Source: an uncultured Lachnospiraceae bacterium (GTDB lineage Bacteria > Bacillota > Clostridia > Lachnospirales > Lachnospiraceae). From it: a stretch of 34,630 bases of DNA. The stretch lies in contig CAPQSW010000011.1 of the NCBI GenBank assembly GCA_948688495.1, positions 44,588 through 79,217 on the forward strand, written 5' to 3'. This document shows positions 1 through 8,166 of the stretch, in pieces. Under the pieces are notes generated by a model that worked only from the letters and a program-made list of their open reading frames with translations, did not search any database and was not told the DNA's origin. The first letter of the stretch is position 1. Every line of letters begins with the position of its first letter. Both the position numbers and the translations under genes were made by a program.

Positions 1-371
1 TTGATCTTGGGGCGGCAAAATACACGTTAAGTTCCCGGCCGGTGTTTGGCGCTGCTTTCCTCAAGCCGGACTATGCCGCGCCGGAACAATACCAGACGGC
101 CAGGTCGGGAATCCCGAGAGGGGAAGGACCGTGGACAGACGCCTATGCGCTGGGCGCGACGATGTATTATCTGCTCACCGGACAGAAGCCGCTGGATGTG
201 ATAAGCAGATTGGAGGCGAAGCATGAACAGATCCGTCTCCCCGGAAAATGCCGGGTGAAACATGCCAGACAGTGGACTAAATTTTTTAACCGGGCAATGG
301 CCCTTAAAGTGGAGGAGCGCATTGGCACGATGGACGAATTTCGGAAAGAGGCGGCAAAGCTGTTATGTTAA
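1..371 (+). CDS. Ser/Thr protein kinase, C-terminal part (5' truncated by window)
   Basis: The reading frame is open from the window edge (first full codon at position 3), so only the kinase C-lobe is seen. Visible are a DLG version of the DFG Mg-binding motif (DLGAAK), the APE motif (YAAPEQY), the subdomain IX stretch with the structural aspartate (WTDAYALGATMYYLLTG), and the conserved late arginine (EERIGTMDEF). The protein stops just after the kinase fold, with no transmembrane segment or PASTA repeats, so it is probably a soluble Hanks-type kinase. Three FHA-domain proteins follow, and FHA domains bind phosphothreonine, so the kinase probably phosphorylates itself or these neighbours (inference). 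The ATP-binding lobe lies outside the window, so activity cannot be judged. Confidence 0.85.
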   Translation, partial: DLGAAKYTLSSRPVFGAAFLKPDYAAPEQYQTARSGIPRGEGPWTDAYALGATMYYLLTGQKPLDVISRLEAKHEQIRLPGKCRVKHARQWTKFFNRAMALKVEERIGTMDEFRKEAAKLLC

Positions 372-395
372 TCGTTAGAAAGATCTGCCGTTTCG

Positions 396-401
396 TATAA
401 T
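396..401 (+). promoter_or_regulatory. possible -10 box upstream of FHA membrane gene
   Basis: A perfect TATAAT lies about 50 bases before the ATG at 448, but no good -35 hexamer sits at 16-18 bp spacing. It may be a weak internal promoter or chance; the kinase and the next gene are only 76 bp apart. Confidence 0.25.
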
Positions 402-447
402 GGTCTGAGATGAAAACGCAGGAAAGAGACAGAGAAGGAGAAATTGG

Positions 448-1416
448 ATGATTGATAATATTTTTACCGCGCTGGTGCGCAAGAAGACCACGGGGGCGAT
501 TCTGGAGTTTGTGCTCTGGTGTGCCGTTTGTTTTACATCATTGATGGCAATCGTTGCCTTTGCATTTGGGAAAGGAAATATCACGTGGATTTTACTGATG
601 TTTTTTTCCATCGGGCTTGGTGTGCTGATGGCATTCTGCCTGAGGGGAATCGTCATGGTCTACAGTGTTTGTGTGTTTTGTGTGATTAATTTGCCGGTGC
701 ATTTCTTAGCTTTTGTAAATGGGTATCATGGCGGGGAATACAGCTCCCCGCTGAACATTCTGTTGTTTATTCTTGCTTTGCTGCTGGGGATAGGTTCTGT
801 GGCATGTGCATTTGTCCAGTTTTTTTCGAAATGCAATCTTGGGACGGTTACGGCAGTCATGATGTTATGCGAGTCGGCCCTTATCATGCTTTTGCAGATT
901 TTGATTTATACGTCAGGGTTTATTGGGGAGTTCTCCGGGGAAAACGAATTTCACAGGAGCTGGTTAAATGCACGGGGCTATTGGATTGGGACGTCCTGTT
1001 ATTGGATGGTGCTTATAGTCGTCTGCGTATATCTGTGCGCTTTATTTTGGGGACCGATTGAGAAGACGAAAGGCAAGCTGTTTTGCCAAGCCGTCAATGT
1101 GCAGACGGCGTTCCAGCCGGGCTTGCAGGGAATGCAGGGCATGTATGCAGGGCGGATTTTCTATCTCCAGGGACGGACATTTACGATAGGTTCCGGGGAG
1201 GGAGTTGATATTGTAATCACGGATGCGTATGTAAGCAGGATGCATTGTGCGATTCGTTTTCAGGCATCCATGGGATATTACGAAATATTGGACCAGTCCA
1301 GAAACGGTGTTTTCTTTGCAAACGGCATGCCGATGCAAAAGGGCGTATATCACCCGGTGCAGCGTGGCAGCGTAATCTGCATTGGAAGCGCGCAGCAGCA
1401 GTTCAGACTTCTATAG
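448..1416 (+). CDS. Six-TM membrane protein with C-terminal FHA domain
   Basis: The protein has 322 residues. Six hydrophobic segments can be read at about residues 18-40, 45-65, 67-90, 102-125, 132-158 and 181-202. A cytoplasmic FHA domain follows at about 235-322, with the glycine-serine strand (TIGSGEG), the phosphothreonine-binding Ser263-Arg264-x-His266 and Asn286-Gly287. FHA domains read phosphothreonine, so this is probably a membrane receptor or scaffold for the upstream kinase. The start is set by an AAGGAG ribosome binding site just before the ATG. The membrane half matches no family I can name. It runs in the same direction as, and close to, two further FHA genes, probably as one operon. 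Confidence 0.8.
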   Translation: MIDNIFTALVRKKTTGAILEFVLWCAVCFTSLMAIVAFAFGKGNITWILLMFFSIGLGVLMAFCLRGIVMVYSVCVFCVINLPVHFLAFVNGYHGGEYSSPLNILLFILALLLGIGSVACAFVQFFSKCNLGTVTAVMMLCESALIMLLQILIYTSGFIGEFSGENEFHRSWLNARGYWIGTSCYWMVLIVVCVYLCALFWGPIEKTKGKLFCQAVNVQTAFQPGLQGMQGMYAGRIFYLQGRTFTIGSGEGVDIVITDAYVSRMHCAIRFQASMGYYEILDQSRNGVFFANGMPMQKGVYHPVQRGSVICIGSAQQQFRLL

Positions 1417-1467
1417 GGGCTGTGGGAAGAAATCAGTTGTAAAAAATTACGGATGGGAGAGAAGAAA

Positions 1468-2901
1468 ATGGCTCAGAAAAAGACAATGAAGTTATGGCAG
1501 ATGGTTATCATTCTGGTTTTGGGAGCGGGCATATTGGCCACAATGTTCCTGCCGGTGTACAGGGTGGATGGAAATGCGGTTGTTTCCATGCTGCAGAAAG
1601 CGGAAAAGAAGGTGACGGACGATAAAGACTTTGGCGCACTGGGGTCGTTGGTGGACGATCTGGTGGGGCAGTTTTTGGATGACCAGAAAGAGAGCTTTGA
1701 TGAGAAGATCAAGGAATTTGAAGAAGATAAGGAGATAAAGATTTCATCTGTTACCCCATTTGAGATTATGACGCATAACGCGCAGTCGTTCTTTGGAACG
1801 GAGGAGGATGAGGAAGCAAAAGAGGATGAGGAAGCAAAAGGGGAAGACGAAGATAAGGACGGAGACAAAGCAAATGATAAGAAGGCGGACGATGATAAGG
1901 AAGAAGATAAGAGCCTGGCATCACGTTTGGAAAAATTTTATACGCTGGTACGCGTATTGCTTTGGATGGTGTATGGGCTTGCGCTGGCTGTGATGGTGCT
2001 TGCCGTCCTGGGCGTTGTATTAAAATTGTCGAAGTATCTTCCGCTGGCAGTCAGCGCCGCTTACAGCGTAGGCGCAATGATTGTTTTTGGAATTGGGAAG
2101 TTTCTGTCCCCATCAATTTTGGCTGACAACATAAGCAAAGCGGAGGGGCTCTTTGATTCCGGGATTTTTGCAGAGGCGGACAAAGTATTTGGGACGGGGC
2201 TGCGCCAGGCGGTTCTTGCGGATTGGATCACCGGCAGAATGTTTTCTGATTTTGTCGGGATAGGATTTTTGATCGGATTTATTTTTGCAGTGATATTGTT
2301 GGCTGCAAGCGTGATATTCATGTTTGTAGGCGACCAGCCGGAGGCGGTTTCAGCGCCAAGGGATCAGGGAATGCCGGGGAACCAGGTGACGCCGGGAAAT
2401 CAGGGAATGCCGGGACAATCGCAGTCACAGCAGCCGCAAATTCAGGGACAGCAGCCGAGGCAGCCACAAATTCAGGGACAGCAGCCGAGGCAGCCGCAAA
2501 TTCAGGGACAGCAGCCGCAAATTCAGGGACAGCCGCAACAACAGGCACAATGGACGCAGCAGCCGCAATGGCAGGCACCGCCGGCAAATACCGGGATGGG
2601 AAAGGTTGCATGCACAAAGGGGACGGCGCAGGGAAAATGTTTTTCGCTTCCAGAGGACCGCAAGGTTGTTGTTGGACGGAACGAGAGAAATACAAACCTT
2701 GTTGTCGATGATCCGAAGGTGAGCAATGTACATTGCAGCATTCGTTATAAGGCGGTGACGAATACCTATATCGTTAAGGATCATTCCACGAATGGCACGT
2801 CCGCAAACGGCATAAGGCTGAAAAAAGATGTGGCCGAAGAATTTCCGGCGGGGACTGTGCTGCGCCTGGCGGACGGCGCCAACGAGATTACGCTGGGATA
2901 A
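1468..2901 (+). CDS. Membrane protein with acidic ectodomain, Gln/Pro linker and C-terminal FHA domain
   Basis: I choose the ATG at 1468 (477 residues) over an in-frame ATG at 1453, because GGGAGAGAAG at 1456-1464 is then correctly spaced. Order of parts: one N-terminal TM helix (about 8-28); a strongly charged Asp/Glu/Lys-rich region (about 35-150); three further hydrophobic segments (about 158-185, 190-210, 255-285); a Gln/Pro/Gly-rich linker with tandem repeats (about 300-375); and an FHA domain (about 380-475) with GRNERN, Ser-Asn-Val-His in place of Ser-Arg-x-His, and STNGT. The linker probably tethers the FHA domain to the membrane in the cytoplasm. The FHA domain suggests phosphothreonine recognition downstream of the neighbouring kinase. 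The membrane part belongs to no family I recognise. Confidence 0.8.
   Translation: MAQKKTMKLWQMVIILVLGAGILATMFLPVYRVDGNAVVSMLQKAEKKVTDDKDFGALGSLVDDLVGQFLDDQKESFDEKIKEFEEDKEIKISSVTPFEIMTHNAQSFFGTEEDEEAKEDEEAKGEDEDKDGDKANDKKADDDKEEDKSLASRLEKFYTLVRVLLWMVYGLALAVMVLAVLGVVLKLSKYLPLAVSAAYSVGAMIVFGIGKFLSPSILADNISKAEGLFDSGIFAEADKVFGTGLRQAVLADWITGRMFSDFVGIGFLIGFIFAVILLAASVIFMFVGDQPEAVSAPRDQGMPGNQVTPGNQGMPGQSQSQQPQIQGQQPRQPQIQGQQPRQPQIQGQQPQIQGQPQQQAQWTQQPQWQAPPANTGMGKVACTKGTAQGKCFSLPEDRKVVVGRNERNTNLVVDDPKVSNVHCSIRYKAVTNTYIVKDHSTNGTSANGIRLKKDVAEEFPAGTVLRLADGANEITLG
2431..2532 (+). repeat. Tandem coding repeat (QPQIQGQ units)
   Basis: Two 30-bp units encoding QPQIQGQQPR (2431-2490, differing by one base) are followed by two 21-bp units encoding QPQIQGQ (2491-2532). 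The unit lengths are multiples of three, so copy-number change would alter only the linker length of the FHA protein. Confidence 0.9.
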
Positions 2902-2930
2902 AGAATGGAAAAGAAAGGGATGTGAGATAG

Positions 2931-5282
2931 GTGCAGATAGAGGAAAACGCTACGCTTCTGGTCAATGAGCCGCAGATGATGGACAGAATACAGCCTCATT
3001 ACTTTCTGATTGTGGACAGCTTAGGACAGGTGCAGGAGATCGATTTGGACAGCATGGGGAAGGACCGGATTTATTTTGGCAGGGATCCGGACCAAAACGA
3101 TATTGTAATAAGCAAGGAAGTGGTGTCCAGGCTCCATGGAAAACTAAAGATATCCCAGGGGCAGGTGCACTTTGCAGATTTGGGAAGCAGGAACGGAACC
3201 TATATTGAGAGCCGCGGGCAGAGCGTACTGGTGAAAAAGAGCCAGAATTATGTTGTTCTGTCCGATGGGGATATCCTGCGCATCCAGGGCGGCGCTGACC
3301 ACCGGGAGGAGTCTGTACTTCTATTGTATTCCAGGGGAACCCAGAATGGGAAATGGCAGCGTTATCTGTTGGGTGATAAACAGGTGCACATCGGCAGGGG
3401 GAAAGACAATGAGATTGCCCTGTCCCACCCCTGTGTTTCCAGGCATCACGCGGTACTGGAGAAGGCAGGAAGTTCTTACTGCATTTCTGACACAGGAAGC
3501 AAGCATGGAATTTTGGTGAATGGACAGCAGGTTTTTGGAAGCTGCCTGTTGCAGGAGAGGGATGTAATCCAAATCTTAGACAGCATCCTGGTATATACAA
3601 ATGGTCAGCTCCTGTACAAGAACAGCCGGCAGGGCGTCCGCCTTACCGTGCGGAATATGAATAAATTTGTGGATAAGGGCAGGCAGATCCTGCATGAGGT
3701 GGACTGCGACATTGAGAGTAATGAATTTGTGGCGATTATTGGCGGCTCCGGTGCGGGTAAGACCACGCTGATGAACGCAATCAGCGGTTTTGACAGGAAG
3801 AAGGAGGGGGAGGTATTCTTTAACGGGATTTCCATGGAAAAAAATTTTTCCATGCTGAAAAACTTAATCGGGTATGTCCCACAGCAGGATATCATCTATG
3901 AAAACCTCACGTTAAAGCGTATGTTGTACTACACGGCGAAAATGAAAATGCCAAAGGATACCAGCAAACAGGAGATTGAGCAGAGGATTCAGGAAGCGCT
4001 TGGCATGGTAGAGCTCTTGGAGCATCAGAATACTTATATTCGCAAGCTGTCCGGGGGACAGAAGAAGAGAGCAAGCATTGCGGTAGAGCTTTTGGCGGAT
4101 CCGAGCCTGTTCTTCTTAGATGAGCCAACCTCCGGTTTGGACCCGGGGACGGAGAAAAAGCTGATGCAGACACTCGGAAATCTGGCAAAGAGCCAGGGGA
4201 AAACGATTATCATGGTCACTCATACCACACAGAGTCTTGATTTGTGCGATAAAGTTATTTTCATGGGGCAGGGCGGCAGATTGTGCTTTTGCGGGACAAC
4301 ACAGGAGGCGCGCATGTTTTTTGGCATGGACAGCCTGGTAGATATTTATAATGAGATTACCGCACGCTCTCCAATTTGGGAGGAGCAGTATAAGAACTGC
4401 GTCCCGGCTCAGAAGGTGCAGGCGCAGGAGAGCGTGGTGGAGGAGAGAAGGAAAGGCGTCGGCGGTATCAGGCAGATGGGGATTTTAATGTGCCGCTACG
4501 CGGAGCTGATAAAAAATGATATTCAGCGGCTCGGGATGCTTTTGCTGCAGCCGGTTGCGATTGCATTGCTCCTGGCAGTTGTCGCGGATGACAAGGTATT
4601 TGAGATTTATGAGAGTACGAAATCCATTTTATTTGCATTGTGCTGTGCCGGAATGTGGATTGGGCTGTTTAATTCCATTCAGGAAATATGCAAAGAGCGG
4701 GTGATCCTAAAGAGAGAGTATATGAGCAATTTAAAGCTGTGGGCGTATATGCTCTCAAAATACATGGTGCAGGCGGTTTTAGGCGTAATCCAGGCATTGC
4801 TTATCACAACGGTGTTTGCGCTGGCAGTTGGGATGCCCGAAAAGGGGCTGTTGTTCCCAGACGCGTTTTTTGACGTCTTTTTCACGCTGTGGCTTACAAT
4901 TATGGCGTCCATGGCACTGGGGCTTGTGATTTCAGCCATGGTAAAGACTGGAGATAAGGCAATGACCTGTGCGCCGTTTGTGCTGATTATACAGCTATTG
5001 TTTTCCGGGATTCTGTTTGAGCTGAAAGGAGCAGGGGAAACGATTGCCTATGTGACCGTCAGCAAGTGGTCTGTGGAGAGTTTGGGGAGCATTGCGAACT
5101 TGAATGAGCTGGAGACGAAGATGCAGCAGGAGATGCCGAATGCGGAACATGAATTTCAGGAAATTTTTGAATTTACGACGGGACATCTGCTGTCTAACTG
5201 GGTAATCCTGGCTGGGATGGCTGTGTTCTGCGGCATACTGGCAACGGTGTTGCTGCGGAGGGTTTCAAGGGATGACAGGTGA
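2931..5282 (+). CDS. ABC transporter with two FHA domains fused to ATPase and membrane domains (Rv1747-like)
   Basis: The 783-residue protein starts at GTG. FHA domain 1 spans about 45-120 (GRDPDQND, Ser66-Arg67-x-His69, RNGT) and FHA domain 2 about 150-225 (IGRGKDNE, Ser170-Arg171-His-His). An ABC ATPase follows at about 237-470: Walker A GGSGAGKTT (271-279), Q-loop Gln318, signature LSGGQ (373-377), Walker B LFFLDE (393-398) and H-loop His431. The C-terminal part has about six membrane helices of the ABC2/ABCG type. This FHA-FHA-ABC-TM order is that of half-size ABCG-like exporters such as mycobacterial Rv1747, where kinase phosphorylation and FHA binding control transport. Its position after a Ser/Thr kinase fits that model. 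The substrate is unknown; the next gene encodes a secreted protein, but ABCG-type carriers usually move small molecules or lipids. Confidence 0.88.
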   Translation: MQIEENATLLVNEPQMMDRIQPHYFLIVDSLGQVQEIDLDSMGKDRIYFGRDPDQNDIVISKEVVSRLHGKLKISQGQVHFADLGSRNGTYIESRGQSVLVKKSQNYVVLSDGDILRIQGGADHREESVLLLYSRGTQNGKWQRYLLGDKQVHIGRGKDNEIALSHPCVSRHHAVLEKAGSSYCISDTGSKHGILVNGQQVFGSCLLQERDVIQILDSILVYTNGQLLYKNSRQGVRLTVRNMNKFVDKGRQILHEVDCDIESNEFVAIIGGSGAGKTTLMNAISGFDRKKEGEVFFNGISMEKNFSMLKNLIGYVPQQDIIYENLTLKRMLYYTAKMKMPKDTSKQEIEQRIQEALGMVELLEHQNTYIRKLSGGQKKRASIAVELLADPSLFFLDEPTSGLDPGTEKKLMQTLGNLAKSQGKTIIMVTHTTQSLDLCDKVIFMGQGGRLCFCGTTQEARMFFGMDSLVDIYNEITARSPIWEEQYKNCVPAQKVQAQESVVEERRKGVGGIRQMGILMCRYAELIKNDIQRLGMLLLQPVAIALLLAVVADDKVFEIYESTKSILFALCCAGMWIGLFNSIQEICKERVILKREYMSNLKLWAYMLSKYMVQAVLGVIQALLITTVFALAVGMPEKGLLFPDAFFDVFFTLWLTIMASMALGLVISAMVKTGDKAMTCAPFVLIIQLLFSGILFELKGAGETIAYVTVSKWSVESLGSIANLNELETKMQQEMPNAEHEFQEIFEFTTGHLLSNWVILAGMAVFCGILATVLLRRVSRDDR

Positions 5283-5337
5283 TTTCATTATAGAAAGAAA
5301 ATTAAAATTATAAATCAATTTAGGAAGGAGAAGTATT

Positions 5338-7320
5338 ATGAAAAAGCGAATCATAGCGTTATTTTTGGCAGCCTGTCTTGTGGCAGGAGGAGAAGGAAGC
5401 ATGGCGGTACATGCCGCAGCAACGGAAGAAGATGTGATTCTGGAGCAGGCAGATTTCCCATCTCAGGAAAGTTTGGAACAGGAAATGGATATCCAGGATA
5501 TGGAAGGTGAAGACGGTTTGCAAGAAGAAAGCGTAGAGGACAGCGAAATACTAATGCCGGAAGAAGTCGAGGAGGACGGCGAGATATTAATGCCGGAAGA
5601 AGTCGGGGAGTTACGAATGCCCAAAGAACAGGGGGAAAGGGCAGATGGAACTCAGGCGGAAGGAACAGATGAAGAACTAAGAGTAGAAGAAGTGCAGAGA
5701 GGGGCTGTTTCACTCTCTCCCGAAACAGCAGAATCTATACAGTTGGACAAACAGTATAACGGTACGATTACGGAATCCGTTCCGGTGCATTTTTATAAGT
5801 TTACGCTTCCCCAGTCGGGTGTTTTGACAATCAACGCCCGGTCGGAGGAGATTAACCGTCTTTACTATAATGTGGATCATAGTTGGGATCTCGATACAGG
5901 ATGGTATACGTATTCCAATTACAATTCTACGACCGGCATGAATTCTGCGGAGATAAATTGGAGGCTGACGGCAGGAACTTATTACCTGGGAATCGGGGAA
6001 GGTTACGATAATAATGACGATAGCTTTGGCAATGGTGAGATAACAGCAGGCAGCTTCCGTTTCAGCCTGTCTCTGGACGGTGTGGGTGAAAGCTTTAAGG
6101 AAAAAGATGGAGGTTCCAATAACTCTATTGCTACTGCGAGTAAGATTTCCCTGAATAAAACGTATATCGGACAGATTGCCGTAAATGATGAGGAAGACTA
6201 TTTTCAATTTACCCTTTCAGGGCCGGCGCTACTGACGTTGTCCATGCCGGTGCTGACAGACGGAAATATAGATTATGGAATTTATGGGAAGAATGGCGAG
6301 AAAATTTGCAGTAGTTATTTGTATCAGGGTGGTGATACAAGGTCATATCATCTGACAAAAGGGACGTATTATCTGCGGCTTTCTCAGAGATATCAGAGAA
6401 TGTATAAATTCAAACTGACAGCCAAGAATGTCGCGGAGACATTCCCGGATGTGGACGGAGAGGGCAATAATACGCTGGCAAAGGCAAATAAGATATCCCT
6501 TGGAAAGACATACAAAGGACAGATTGCTGAAAATGATGATGTGGATTATTTTACATTTACGATTGGTAAGACGCAGAAAATGGGGTTAACCACCGTTTCC
6601 GGAGAATATTTGGAATACAGCGTTTATGATTATAATGGGAATTTGAAGTGGGAAGAATATGGGGAAGATGATTCCTTTACATTAGAACTTTCCAAGGGAA
6701 CCTATTATTTGGGAGTGCACAGAGGCGACCATACGCTTGGTGCCTACAGCTTCCGCCTGGCGGCCTACCAGCCCATATCTGCACAGATTTCCTCACTTGA
6801 GAATACGTCCAAGGGCGTGAAGCTTACCTGGAATTCCGTCAGCGGCGCGACCGGATACAAGATTTACCGCAGGCTGGGAAAAGGCGGTTATAAGCTGATT
6901 AAGACGCTCAAAAAAGGAAGCACCGTGTCCTATACCGACAAGACAGCCAAGAATAAGAAATCATACACGTATAAACTGAAGACGGTGGAGAAGAGTTATT
7001 CCAGTGTATACAGCACGGCAAAGAGCGTTTACTGCCTGAAGGGCAAGTCGGCAGTGAAGGGATTGTCAAAAGCTTCCGGAGGTTTCCGTGTGAAGATCAA
7101 GAAAGTATCGGGAGCCACCGGGTATGAGGTGCAGTATTCCACGAACAGCTCCTTTTCCTATGCTTCTGCGGCCAAGACCAAGAAGACGTCTGTAAAGGTC
7201 AATGCGTACAGTTCTTCCTATTATAAATATACCTATTATGTGCGGGTGCGCACCTATAAGAAGGTAGGAAAGAAGATTTACTATGGTCCGTGGAGCGCGA
7301 AAAAATGGATTACCATCTAA
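5338..7320 (+). CDS. Secreted protein with three PPC-like domains and C-terminal Fn3-like repeats
   Basis: The 660-residue protein has a signal peptide (MKKR, hydrophobic core, probable cleavage after VHA near residue 26). An acidic region (about 28-120) carries an imperfect repeat around EILMPEEV. Three bacterial pre-peptidase C-terminal-like beta domains follow (about 130-255, 260-365, 370-475), each with an HFYKFTL, DYFQFTL or DYFTFTI core. Two Fn3-like modules (about 480-570 and 575-660) contain SGATGYKIYRR and SGATGYEVQYS. No catalytic domain is visible, so it probably binds or scaffolds at the cell surface. The start has a strong AAGGAG site. It begins 55 bp after the ABC gene, possibly as part of the same transcription unit. 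No LPXTG signal is present. Confidence 0.82.
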   Translation: MKKRIIALFLAACLVAGGEGSMAVHAAATEEDVILEQADFPSQESLEQEMDIQDMEGEDGLQEESVEDSEILMPEEVEEDGEILMPEEVGELRMPKEQGERADGTQAEGTDEELRVEEVQRGAVSLSPETAESIQLDKQYNGTITESVPVHFYKFTLPQSGVLTINARSEEINRLYYNVDHSWDLDTGWYTYSNYNSTTGMNSAEINWRLTAGTYYLGIGEGYDNNDDSFGNGEITAGSFRFSLSLDGVGESFKEKDGGSNNSIATASKISLNKTYIGQIAVNDEEDYFQFTLSGPALLTLSMPVLTDGNIDYGIYGKNGEKICSSYLYQGGDTRSYHLTKGTYYLRLSQRYQRMYKFKLTAKNVAETFPDVDGEGNNTLAKANKISLGKTYKGQIAENDDVDYFTFTIGKTQKMGLTTVSGEYLEYSVYDYNGNLKWEEYGEDDSFTLELSKGTYYLGVHRGDHTLGAYSFRLAAYQPISAQISSLENTSKGVKLTWNSVSGATGYKIYRRLGKGGYKLIKTLKKGSTVSYTDKTAKNKKSYTYKLKTVEKSYSSVYSTAKSVYCLKGKSAVKGLSKASGGFRVKIKKVSGATGYEVQYSTNSSFSYASAAKTKKTSVKVNAYSSSYYKYTYYVRVRTYKKVGKKIYYGPWSAKKWITI

Positions 7321-7379
7321 AGAAACCAGCCGCCGCTGTCTTAATGTGATATGATATAAAAAAACTGGAGGGGGCTGCA

Positions 7380-7862
7380 ATGGTTCAGGGGAAAGCGGAA
7401 GGAAAACTTGTAAAGATATATTTAGATAATTGTTGCTTTAATCGCCCATATGATGATCAAACACAAATCCGCATATCATTAGAAACACAGGCCAAAATGT
7501 ATATTCAGGATTTAGTGAAGGAAAAGAAAGTGGGATTGGTTACATCATATGTCTTATGGTATGAGAACAGCCAGAATCCATATGAAACAAAGAGAACAGC
7601 GATTGAAGAATATATTCAGGAGAACAGTACAGATTATATAGATATTGATAAGGCAGATTTGATAAAGAGGAATGCGGAGGAAATTATGGGCACGGGTATT
7701 AAGATGAAAGATGTCTATCATGTGTCTTGTGCAATTTATGCGTCTTGTGATTATTTTCTCACAACGGATGACAGGCTGCTTAAATATTGTACGGACAAAA
7801 TTCATATGTTAAATCCGATAGATTTTTTACGGAGATTGGAGGATGATTTAGATGATAAGTGA
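7380..7862 (+). CDS. PIN-domain protein, putative ribonuclease toxin
   Basis: The 160-residue protein has a PIN-type fold. Acidic residues in the expected places are Asp16 (IYLDNCC), Glu62 (WYENSQ), Asp111 (KMKDVYH) and Asp130/Asp131 (LTTDDRLL); these would bind Mg2+ or Mn2+ for RNA cleavage. PIN proteins of this size are usually toxins of type II toxin-antitoxin pairs. The ATG is preceded by GGAGGGGG. The end overlaps the next small gene by 11 bp, which supports a two-gene unit, although here the toxin-like gene comes first. The RNA target cannot be inferred. Confidence 0.8.
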   Translation: MVQGKAEGKLVKIYLDNCCFNRPYDDQTQIRISLETQAKMYIQDLVKEKKVGLVTSYVLWYENSQNPYETKRTAIEEYIQENSTDYIDIDKADLIKRNAEEIMGTGIKMKDVYHVSCAIYASCDYFLTTDDRLLKYCTDKIHMLNPIDFLRRLEDDLDDK

Positions 7863-8067
7863 TATGGAGATTATGGACAGAGGGATTAATTGTTTGTTGG
7901 AAAAATTGGGGGTAATCGAAACAGAGCGTTTTATTGCGGTAATTAATAAGGAGCGGTTTGATTACACAAAGTGGCAGCGTGGGAGATTTGACGATGTGGG
8001 TTCTAACGAGTTTAACGAGGCGGCGGTTGCGTATTCTAAGAAGCGCCCCTTTGTAAAAAAATCTTAG
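7852..8067 (+). CDS. Small protein paired with PIN protein, putative antitoxin
   Basis: A 71-residue protein (MISDMEIMDRGINCLLEKLG...) starts inside the last codons of the PIN gene and is read in another frame. It has a predicted helical N-terminus and a basic C-terminal end (SKKRPFVKKS), but no recognisable DNA-binding motif. The 11-bp overlap implies translational coupling with the PIN protein, which is why I propose an antitoxin or modulator role. That role rests on position only. Confidence 0.6.
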   Translation: MISDMEIMDRGINCLLEKLGVIETERFIAVINKERFDYTKWQRGRFDDVGSNEFNEAAVAYSKKRPFVKKS

Positions 8068-8072
8068 TTATA

Positions 8073-8100
8073 CTGGACGCCAGATAAATCTGCCGTCTAG
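8073..8100. terminator. Hairpin between convergent PIN pair and AAA-ATPase gene
   Basis: CTGGACG/CGTCTAG arms (one G-T pair) enclose CAGA-taaa-TCTG with a single C-C mismatch, giving an 11-pair stem. On the minus strand a T-run follows about 11 bases later (8054-8060 read in reverse), so it could end the minus-strand ATPase transcript. A second inverted repeat (CAACCGC/GCGGTTG, 8117-8149) has a long loop and is weaker. Confidence 0.45.
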
Positions 8101-8166
8101 CATAACATGATGCACACAACCGCATAAGAAATCTGCAGCTTCGCGGTTGCGGCTGGGGCATAAAAC

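Noticed and set aside
1473..1868. Ser/Phe-rich minus-strand frame
   Set aside because: It is the complement of the Asp/Glu/Lys-rich coding region of the FHA protein.
2431..2532. Short tandem repeats considered as a CRISPR-like array
   Set aside because: There are no unique spacers; the units are contiguous and encode a protein linker.
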